NCBI GenBank assembly: GCA_003132905.1
Contig: PKZC01000381.1
Location: 610 to 13,507, forward strand
DNA: 12,898 nt
Direction of reading: 5' to 3'
Origin: Bryobacterales bacterium
GTDB lineage: Bacteria; Acidobacteriota; Terriglobia; Bryobacterales; Bryobacteraceae
Below the pieces are notes generated by a model that searched no databases, was not told where the DNA came from, and saw nothing but the letters and a program-made list of their open reading frames with translations. Shown piece after piece: positions 7,486 to 12,898 of this stretch. Each line of letters begins with the position of its first letter. Position 1 is the first letter of the stretch. Made by a program: the position numbers and the translations under genes.

Positions 7486-7764
7486 TCAGGGCCACCCTTT
7501 GACATCAACCACATAACCGCGCAGGTGTTTGGTTCGGGTGCATCAAATACACTGTAGTTTTTGAGGTTCTTTTCGACTTGCTCTTAATGTAGTGGAAATG
7601 TAGTGTAAGATCTCGGGCGTACAGAACACGCGCACGATGGACTGTTTGGGAACAGCGGGACTCAATAACAGAATGTTAAGCGTCACCGCTGATTGAGGAT
7701 GATGTTCCTACCCCGCGCTCCTCTCGTACGCGGGCAACCAGGCGCGGCAGTTTCTTCTCCAGGG
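7486..7764. other. Non-coding junction region beside the tRNA fragment
   Basis: No credible gene is found in either strand between the tRNA fragment and the end of the small helix-turn-helix gene. The stretch starts where tRNA similarity stops, which marks one end of an inserted or rearranged segment. It contains three copies of TGTAGT (7553, 7588, 7599) and an imperfect inverted repeat, GTGTTTG at 7525-7531 against CAAATACAC at 7544-7552. Confidence 0.5.
7586..7605 (+). repeat. Tandem AATGTAGTG direct repeat
   Basis: Two perfect copies of the 9-mer AATGTAGTG (7586-7594 and 7597-7605) have an 11-bp period, one helical turn, with a shorter TGTAGT copy 35 bp upstream. Short direct repeats phased on the helix near an attachment core are typical of integrase arm-type or excisionase binding sites. 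The repeat is seen; the role is inferred. Confidence 0.45.
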
Positions 7765-8028
7765 TCAGAAGCGCATCTGGACTTGCCCCTCGATGCTTCC
7801 TGGCTCACACGGCATCCGAGCAGGTTGACCAATGGCGGCCTCAGCGCGCGCAATCCGCGCCCTCAGGTGAAGCCGATTATGGCGCGCCAGTGTGGAGGCC
7901 GCTATCCGGTATCGCTTGGCAACCTCGCGGCAGCTTCGGCCGGAAATCAGCGCGGTCGCGATCTCCCGCGACTGGGCGTGCTTGCAGACCGAACAGGGGC
8001 GGCCTCGGAGTGGACCTGGTTGCATCAT
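7765..8028 (-). CDS. Small CxxC / helix-turn-helix protein of mobile-element type
   Basis: The coding part after the ATG at 8028 gives 87 residues. CSVCKHAQSREIATALISG supplies a CxxC pair, then SCREVAKRYRIAASTLARHNRLHL forms a helix-turn-helix with the closing RH...HL pattern. This layout (Cys pair, 'R..I...L..G', helix-turn-helix, 'RH...HL') recurs in short proteins near phage terminases and mobile elements. The frame is open further 5' to a GTG at 8157, but that part shows no such pattern, so the 8028 start, or the ATG 3 bases later, is preferred. The C-terminus (GQPARMPCEPGSIEGQ) looks unlike the family's usual helical tail and may be truncated. It lies between an attachment-site fragment and an IS21 remnant, so it is probably a leftover cargo gene. 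Its role is unknown. Confidence 0.5.
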   Translation of the reverse strand: MMQPGPLRGRPCSVCKHAQSREIATALISGRSCREVAKRYRIAASTLARHNRLHLRARIARAEAAIGQPARMPCEPGSIEGQVQMRF

Positions 8029-8106
8029 CCGTGCCACTAGTGTGCCCGAACTCCGGGGTTTCTTCAAGCTTTCGAGCCACATAGACCAATCAACTGGTTC
8101 GGTATC

Positions 8107-8215
8107 GACGTTTTGTAAGCCGCCGATGCAGATGCGGCGGAACGGAGAGCTGATCACCGAAGCATGCCGATATCAAAGCGTCAAATCGATCCTGAAGAAC
8201 TCGCTCGGGCGCACT
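8107..8215 (+). pseudogene. Probable IS21-family IstA transposase C-terminal remnant
   Basis: The plus strand encodes ACRYQSVKSILKNSLGR (about 8162-8212), which resembles the end of IS21 IstA transposases, where a Y(R/Q)SV.SILKN.LD(R) motif precedes a proline-rich tail. Just upstream, in another frame and across a stop, VL-stop-AADADAAER (8110-8142) resembles the preceding RLEAAC..AL segment. A frameshift and stop show decay. No IstB ATPase gene, terminal inverted repeats or earlier IstA domains are recognisable. The match rests on a short motif recalled by eye, so confidence is moderate. Confidence 0.42.
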
Positions 8216-8440
8216 TCCTCCTGCAGTCGCACCGCCATCGTCGCCGCTATCCGACACATCTCTAAAAAACCACGCTCCGGCCAGCCAACCGGCTGTCGGT
8301 GGGGAGTTGGAGACAATGCCGTTTTCTGCAAGCAAAAGTAAGAGGCGTCCATTCTCCTCTTCCAACTGGTGACACTTCTTGCAGAGTGCTTCGACCCCGT
8401 CGCCCTTCAAAGTGATGGCCTTTCACCAGTCCATCATCCA
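8216..8440. other. Unassigned remnant sequence
   Basis: No recognised gene. A minus-strand frame (8090-8410, TTG start) encodes a heptad-like QLEEENGRLLLLLAENGI segment near its N-terminus, but the rest is low in recognisable structure and overlaps the IstA remnant on the other strand, so it is not called as a gene. Confidence 0.3.
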
Positions 8441-9088
8441 TCAGGTTGACATCGTCCTGCCTAGTTGCGCCAGCGGACAGAAGGTATTCGCGGCCAAGTT
8501 CGGCCTCCCATCTGCCTTGGACGATTCGCGATCCATTGGCACGCCCACAATGTCAGCCGCTTTGGTATATGTGGCGACATGCGGCTTGAAGGAATTGGCG
8601 GCGGCCACTGAGATCACCTGGTCGAAAGGGACACCATGATAGCGTTTGGACGTTTCTAGCATATCGGGATCGCCATTGGAGAGCACCACCAGCTTGTAGC
8701 GCGTCCGCAGCTGCGCGAGTGCTTCCGGCACTTCCGGAAAGGGGCGAAGCTTTTCGATCTGCGCTGCCAGGTAATGCACTTCGTCCGTCGTGTATTCGAT
8801 TTCTGCACGGTCCATTACGAAAGCCACGGAGCGATGACCGATCTCACGATAGGGCGTATGCTCCTTATGAAGCAAGGCATCAATCATCGAGTTTTCGAAA
8901 TGCGTACGGCGCCACCAGGTTACGAAGGAGTTCGGATTTCCTGGCCAGCCTTTGGCCTTCAGAAACGGCGCCGCCACCTCCGTGAGGCCCGACTGCATGT
9001 CGACAACGGTTCCGTATTGATCGAACATGCAGACCTGGATTGTTTGCTTTAGAGCTTCGGCGGTTTCCACTGAGTTACCCTCTGGCAT
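8441..9088 (-). pseudogene. Type II haloacid dehalogenase-like protein, C-terminus replaced
   Basis: The first ~187 residues are a HAD-superfamily hydrolase of the L-2-haloacid dehalogenase (type II) kind. They contain FDQYGTVVD with nucleophile D23, WWRR with the substrate-binding Arg near 60-61, LSNGD with S137/N138, and SFKPH with K168. In the family, the next segment after the 'lgv...' helix is the S-N-x-x-D / GA loop holding the last catalytic Asp, followed by about 40 residues. Here similarity stops at VGVPMDRE (about residue 188, near base 8527) and 27 unrelated residues run to a stop, with no continuation in the other two frames. The protein is therefore truncated at a DNA junction and probably inactive. 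The ATG at 9088 is the likely start. It is the native gene nearest the mobile-element scar; a 217-bp gap separates it from the upstream aminotransferase. Confidence 0.78.
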
Positions 9089-9251
9089 GGTTCTTCGATT
9101 GAGTCACGCTGACTGACCGTGATTAGTACCTCTACATTGAGATTCTGACCGATTCTGGCATGACATTCCGCTCTGTCATCGCCTCGCACACAACACAGAC
9201 GACGCGATTTGTTCTGGCGTCAACTCTGGATTGGCTTTTCTCCGCAACCTG

Positions 9252-9266
9252 CTAGTCTAGTCTAGA
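9252..9266. repeat. Three tandem CTAG-containing pentamers
   Basis: CTAGT, CTAGT, CTAGA follow each other directly in the gap between the aminotransferase stop and the dehalogenase start. CTAG is usually rare in bacterial genomes, so three in 15 bp stand out, but the run is short and may be chance slippage. The rest of this gap shows no clear gene or terminator. Confidence 0.3.
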
Positions 9267-9305
9267 GCACGCCCGCCAGGCTCAAGTTCTGGAGGCGTAA
9301 TCCGG

Positions 9306-10454
9306 TCAGCGAAAATCGGCCAAGCGCCACGCCGCTTCTTCGATGGTTGTTTGAGACTTGGAGAACGTGAAGCGAATTCTTTTGGGATTCTTGACAGCGG
9401 CCGGATAGAATATCGAACCGGGCACGCCAGCAATTCTAGCTTCTCGCATTAGGCGCTCTCCGAACACGGTGTCGTCTTCGTCCGACACCCCTGTGTATTC
9501 ACACCACAGAAAATAGGAGCCCCCCGGTTCGTAGAACGTCATTCCGGCCTTCTCGATGGCGTCGCACAAGAGTTGTTTGCGCTCCCAGTATTCGCGGCGA
9601 AGTTTGGTGTAGAATTCATCGGGTAGCGCGAGCGCTGCCGCCAGCGCCACTTGAAATGGGTGCGGCGCAGTCACCGTGTGGAAATCGTGCATGTTGCGGA
9701 TCTGTTCGGTGATCTCGTCCTGCGCAACTACATAGCCCACCCGCCATCCCGTGACGGAGTAAGTCTTGCCCATCGAAGTGACCGTAACAGTGCGATCGCG
9801 AGCAGTGGGCAGCGATCCAATGCTGACGTGCCGGTACCCTGGCCAAACCAGGTATTCGTAGGTTTCGTCGGCGAAGATCAGCAGATCATGATCGGCGGCA
9901 AATTGGGCGATAGTCTCAAGCTCCTCGAGCGTGAAAACCTTGCCAGTCGGATTGCATGGATTGCACAGCAGTACGGCCGCAGTCTCGGGAGTGCATACAC
10001 TATCGAGCTGTTCGCGCGTGAACGAGAAATCAGGCTCTGATGTCTCCAGAATCCGCAACTGCAATCCGGAGACAATGGACTGGAGCACGTAATTTTCGTA
10101 CATCGGGGCAAAGGTAATAACCTCCCGTCCACGCTCCACCAGAGCCTCCATCGCGACAACCATCCCTTCGGTAGCGCCGCAAGTGACCACGATGTTCCGG
10201 TCGGGGTGTGCCGGGATACCGTTGAAGCGCTCCATCTTTTGCGCGATGGCGCGCCGCAGCACGGGTGCGCCCGACGGATCCGTGTACTGATGATTGCAGC
10301 CGGCCACCGCCTGGCGCGCAAGCTCCTTGAGTTCCACAGGTGCATCATCGTCAGGGAATCCCTGCGAAAGATTCACTGCTCCCATTTGAAGGGCATGAAT
10401 GGTGGTCCGGCGGATTACGGACTCGCGTAAAGGCAACCGCTTGAAAGAGGCCAT
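9306..10454 (-). CDS. Class I/II PLP-dependent aminotransferase (fold type I)
   Basis: A 382-residue cytoplasmic aminotransferase that would move an amino group between an amino acid and a 2-oxo acid. Fold-type-I landmarks are VNLSQGFPD near 28-35, YTDPSGAPVLRRAIA (57-71), the phosphate loop CGATEG (92-97), CNPCNPTGK (164-172), FADETYEYL with PLP-ring Asp196, SMGKTYSVTGWRVGY with Schiff-base Lys230, and RIRFTFSK with the substrate-carboxylate Arg361. The QGFPD start, the AHP spacing and the overall length resemble the kynurenine/methionine aminotransferase subgroup (KAT, YbdL-like), but substrate cannot be fixed from sequence. The ATG at 10454 shares its A with the TGA of the upstream PQQ dehydrogenase (TGATG), so translation is probably coupled; a TTG one codon earlier is a less likely start. 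Confidence 0.93.
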   Translation of the reverse strand: MASFKRLPLRESVIRRTTIHALQMGAVNLSQGFPDDDAPVELKELARQAVAGCNHQYTDPSGAPVLRRAIAQKMERFNGIPAHPDRNIVVTCGATEGMVVAMEALVERGREVITFAPMYENYVLQSIVSGLQLRILETSEPDFSFTREQLDSVCTPETAAVLLCNPCNPTGKVFTLEELETIAQFAADHDLLIFADETYEYLVWPGYRHVSIGSLPTARDRTVTVTSMGKTYSVTGWRVGYVVAQDEITEQIRNMHDFHTVTAPHPFQVALAAALALPDEFYTKLRREYWERKQLLCDAIEKAGMTFYEPGGSYFLWCEYTGVSDEDDTVFGERLMREARIAGVPGSIFYPAAVKNPKRIRFTFSKSQTTIEEAAWRLADFR

Positions 10455-12442
10455 CAATTGCTGTTCCCCGGCAGCGCGAACGCGATCAACTCCGCAGGTA
10501 TGTTTCCGCCGACCGCAACAACGACATACTGCTTGCCGTTGAGCATGTACGTCATCGGCGATCCGGTTTGTCCCGCCGGCATGTTCACCGCGCCCATTTC
10601 TTTTCCAGTCTTTTTGTCGTAGGCACGAAGCATCGCACCCTTCTGGCCGGAGGGCATAGTGAAGACCCCGCTTTCGCCCGCGATCACAAGTGACTTGGTG
10701 ACCAGGGTGCCCACTACACCCTGCCGGCCAGTGCGCGGGATGTTGATGCCTTTCAGAGCGGCGCTGTTCCGTACGTTATCGGGCGTTTCGCCGTGAGCAA
10801 CCTGCCACAAGATTTCGCCTTTGTCGAGATCGATGGCGCTGATCTGGCCGTACGGCGGTTTGATGATTGGCAGCCCCTGAATCAGAAGCGGCGGAGGCGC
10901 TCCCGCAGCGTCAGCCGGTTTTCCGAGAACCCACGCCATTTCGGATGTACTCGGCTTCGGTTGAACGAGCCCCATGGAGTTGAGCGTCCTCTGCGAATAT
11001 ACATAAAGGATGTGACTCTCGGGATCGTAGGAGCCGCCCGGCCAATTGGACCCGCCACCGAACGGGCCCATGACGAGCGTGCCCAGCGGGCCGTCGAGCT
11101 TGCTCACCACAGGAGGAGTAAACAGGGGCCCGAATTTGTAGCGAGAAGTGATTTTCACCGCCTCCGCCCGAAGCTCCGGCGTGAAGTCGATCAGGTCGTC
11201 GACGGAGGAGCCCTGGCGGTCGTAGGCCGGCGGCTTGGTGGGGAACGGTTGGGTTGGGCTAGTCTTTTCGCCTGGCGTCGTGGACTGCTCCACAGGCTTT
11301 TCCACGACAGGCCAGACAGGCTGGCCAGTGACGCGATCGAACACATAAAGGAACGCCTGCTTGGTGGGCTGCGCGACGGCTTTGATCTGTCTGCCATCCA
11401 CCGTGATATCCACCAGCATCGGCGCGCATGGAATGTCCATGTCCCAGAGGCCGTGGTGTACCAGTTGATAGTGCCACTTTCGCTGGCCGGTTTTGAGATC
11501 GACAGCCACGATGCTCTCGCCGAATAGGCCGTTCCCTGGACGATGGCCGCCGTAGAAATCACCGGTCGGTAATTCCACCGGGAGATACGCCATGCCCAGT
11601 TGCTCGTCGACGCTGATCTGACCCCACACGCCGGCGTTCCCGGTGTAGTCGGCCGAATCGTTTTCCCAAGTGTCGTCGCCGAACTCCCCCGGCCTAGGGA
11701 TGGTGTGGAAGATCCACAGCCGTTTTCCAGTACGCACATTGAACCCGCGTACAAAGCCCTTCACATTGGTCTTGCTCTTCGGAATATCGCCCGCCTTGTG
11801 CGCGGCTCCGACAATGACGACATCGCCAGCCACTACCGGGGCCGCGTGAAGCCCGATCTCGCCATTCATCGGATCGATTTCCTGGTCGTCGCCGAGCTTC
11901 AAATCCACAGCGCCATCGGTTCCAAAACTGGCGATCCGCGATCCGGTCTTGGCATCCAACGCAATCAGCCGATAGCCTGCGGTGACATAAAGAATGCGTT
12001 CCTCGCGTCCGTCGGTCCAGTAGGCAAGCCCGCGGCCTGAAAGTTTTCGGGGGGCGACCTCGCCGCGGTGGCCCTCCTTTTCTCCGTGCACCCAGAGCAG
12101 TTCGCCCGTGGCCGCGTCCAGCGCCACCACGTCGCGCCGTGTCCCAGCCGTGGAGTAGAGCACACCCTGTACCATCAGAGGAGTCGATTCCAAGTTGGTT
12201 TCCGGCCGCGGACCCAGGTTGTCGGTTTTGAAGCGCCACGCGACTTCGAGCTTATTGAAGTTCGCCGCGTTGATCTGATCGAGCGACGCATATCGAGTGT
12301 TCCCGAGATCGCCGCCGTAGGTCCGCCATTGGCCGTCTTTGGCGCCAGACTGAGCGGCGCCCGGCAGACAGGCCCACAGCAACGTCCACAGTACCGCGGT
12401 CCCGGAATTCAAAGCCAACACTGCCGAGTTCCTTTGTTTCAT
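10454..12442 (-). CDS. PQQ-dependent dehydrogenase (membrane glucose dehydrogenase-like quinoprotein)
   Basis: A 662-residue exported quinoprotein of the PQQ beta-propeller family. It should oxidise a sugar or alcohol in the periplasm and pass electrons to the respiratory chain. The N-terminus has a signal peptide (hydrophobic to about residue 30; LLWAC at 21-25 is a poor lipobox). Propeller repeats of the form ALDAATGELLWVHGEK (about 107-122) and AVDLKTGQRKWHYQ recur. WHYQLVHHGLWDMDIP (323-338) and PTKQAFLYVFDRVTGQPVWP (359-378) carry D334 and K361, which align with the catalytic Asp and Lys of E. coli glucose dehydrogenase Gcd. It lacks the five membrane helices of Gcd and any CxxCH haem motif, so the electron acceptor must be separate. 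No PQQ synthesis genes are in the window. Residue alignment is by eye; substrate unknown. Confidence 0.9.
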   Translation of the reverse strand: MKQRNSAVLALNSGTAVLWTLLWACLPGAAQSGAKDGQWRTYGGDLGNTRYASLDQINAANFNKLEVAWRFKTDNLGPRPETNLESTPLMVQGVLYSTAGTRRDVVALDAATGELLWVHGEKEGHRGEVAPRKLSGRGLAYWTDGREERILYVTAGYRLIALDAKTGSRIASFGTDGAVDLKLGDDQEIDPMNGEIGLHAAPVVAGDVVIVGAAHKAGDIPKSKTNVKGFVRGFNVRTGKRLWIFHTIPRPGEFGDDTWENDSADYTGNAGVWGQISVDEQLGMAYLPVELPTGDFYGGHRPGNGLFGESIVAVDLKTGQRKWHYQLVHHGLWDMDIPCAPMLVDITVDGRQIKAVAQPTKQAFLYVFDRVTGQPVWPVVEKPVEQSTTPGEKTSPTQPFPTKPPAYDRQGSSVDDLIDFTPELRAEAVKITSRYKFGPLFTPPVVSKLDGPLGTLVMGPFGGGSNWPGGSYDPESHILYVYSQRTLNSMGLVQPKPSTSEMAWVLGKPADAAGAPPPLLIQGLPIIKPPYGQISAIDLDKGEILWQVAHGETPDNVRNSAALKGINIPRTGRQGVVGTLVTKSLVIAGESGVFTMPSGQKGAMLRAYDKKTGKEMGAVNMPAGQTGSPMTYMLNGKQYVVVAVGGNIPAELIAFALPGNSN

Positions 12443-12518
12443 GCACTCGCTAAGTTAATCCAAAACCTAGCCTGCCGCTGGAACGAGAATCCAAGATGGT
12501 GCGCCGGATACAGCGCGG

Positions 12519-12524
12519 TAAAAT
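12519..12524 (+). promoter_or_regulatory. Candidate -10 box of the pirin gene
   Basis: TAAAAT matches the -10 consensus at 5 of 6 positions and ends 6 bp before the pirin ATG, so the transcript may be leaderless. No good -35 box is seen. It lies in the 88-bp divergent gap between the PQQ dehydrogenase and pirin starts. Confidence 0.35.
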
Positions 12525-12530
12525 CTTCGT

Positions 12531-12898
12531 ATGATCACGATCCGCAGAAGCCAGGAGCGTGGCCACGCCGACCACGGCTGGCTCAATACCTATCACACCT
12601 TTTCTTTCGCCAGCTATCACGATCCTGCCCACATGGCTTTCCGATCGCTGCGGGTGCTCAATGACGACCGGGTCGCTCCCAGCAAAGGTTTCGGGGCGCA
12701 TGCGCATCGCGACATGGAGATCCTCACCTATGTGCTCGATGGCAGTCTGGTTCACAAGGACAGTATGGGCGAAAAGCGCATCTTTGGACCGAACACGGTA
12801 CAGGCTATGACGGCGGGCACCGGCGTGGTGCACAGCGAGTTCAATGCCTCGGAAACGGAGCCGGTCCATTTCCTGCAGATCTGGATCGAGCCGGCAGC
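12531..12898 (+). CDS. Pirin family protein (cupin, quercetinase-like), 3' partial
   Basis: The first 122 residues of a pirin-family bicupin; the gene runs off the right edge. The family binds one metal ion (usually Fe) in the N-terminal cupin, and some members such as E. coli YhhW show quercetin 2,3-dioxygenase activity. The typical opening [14 protein letters not shown] is present (16-29). All four metal ligands fall at the expected places: H57 and H59 in [10 protein letters not shown], and H101 and E103 in GVVHSEFN. The ATG follows a likely -10 box by 6 bp with no Shine-Dalgarno sequence. It diverges from the PQQ dehydrogenase, and nothing in the sequence ties the two functions together. 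Residue numbers assume the ATG at 12531. Confidence 0.92.
   Translation, partial: MITIRRSQERGHADHGWLNTYHTFSFASYHDPAHMAFRSLRVLNDDRVAPSKGFGAHAHRDMEILTYVLDGSLVHKDSMGEKRIFGPNTVQAMTAGTGVVHSEFNASETEPVHFLQIWIEPA

Noticed and set aside
7441..7515. A complete functional tRNA gene
   Set aside because: Only the 3' half is present; the bases 5' of the anticodon loop do not pair with GCTGG and there is no D arm or 5' acceptor strand.
8090..8410. 106-codon minus-strand frame with a short Leu/Glu-rich segment
   Set aside because: TTG start directly after a stop, no recognisable domain beyond one coiled-coil-like stretch, overlaps both the helix-turn-helix upstream extension and the IS21 remnant on the other strand.
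10793..11527. 244-codon plus-strand frame
   Set aside because: Antisense to the PQQ dehydrogenase, whose propeller motifs run through the same bases; rich in Arg/Asp as expected from a shadow frame.
12450..12869. 139-codon minus-strand frame
   Set aside because: Antisense to the pirin gene, which has all four metal ligands in the plus strand.
1..12898. CRISPR array
   Set aside because: No regularly spaced direct repeats of 20-40 bp were seen; the only tandem repeats are the short ones listed.

Overview
The window looks like a chromosomal segment of an Acidobacteriota bacterium, probably of the Solibacter/Bryobacter type. The main clue is a PadR regulator placed directly before a single-chain duplicated FtsX/MacB permease with no ATPase gene (the 'Acidobacterial duplicated orphan permease', ADOP, arrangement), which is expanded in that group. 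Moderately high GC and a soil-type gene content (GH130 enzymes, a PQQ dehydrogenase, pirin, an environmental class A beta-lactamase) fit. No rRNA gene or other direct taxonomic marker is present, so this is an inference.

Layout. (1) 1-2931, plus strand: a tight three-gene unit GH130 (5' end outside the window), GT4 glycosyltransferase, GH130. The second and third genes overlap by ATGA. It probably makes and remodels a mannose-containing oligosaccharide. (2) 2960-3850, minus strand: a secreted class A beta-lactamase with a subclass-A2-like omega loop and an altered KTG box. (3) 3889-6898, plus strand: PadR regulator and ADOP permease; the permease frame carries one amber codon at 4883-4885 and is otherwise intact. 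The beta-lactamase and padR diverge from 38 bp that hold an inverted repeat, a candidate shared PadR operator. (4) About 6950-8527: a mobile-element graveyard with a frameshifted tyrosine-recombinase C-terminus, the 3' half of a tRNA-Gly gene (an attachment-site scar), short TGTAGTG repeats, a small CxxC/helix-turn-helix gene, a probable IS21 IstA remnant and a haloacid dehalogenase gene that has lost its 3' end at the junction. (5) 9306-12442, minus strand: a PQQ-dependent dehydrogenase and a class I aminotransferase joined by a TGATG stop/start overlap. (6) 12531 to the end, plus strand: a pirin-family protein, cut by the window edge.

How it fits together. The left block is carbohydrate metabolism. 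The centre is a beta-lactamase/regulator/permease neighbourhood that may be co-regulated. Next to it lies an old integration locus where a tRNA-Gly served as attachment site and the integrase has since decayed. The right block is oxidative metabolism. The points most worth following are the GH130-GT4-GH130 unit, the divergent beta-lactamase/PadR-ADOP pair with its shared repeat and the amber codon, and the integrase/tRNA-fragment scar.
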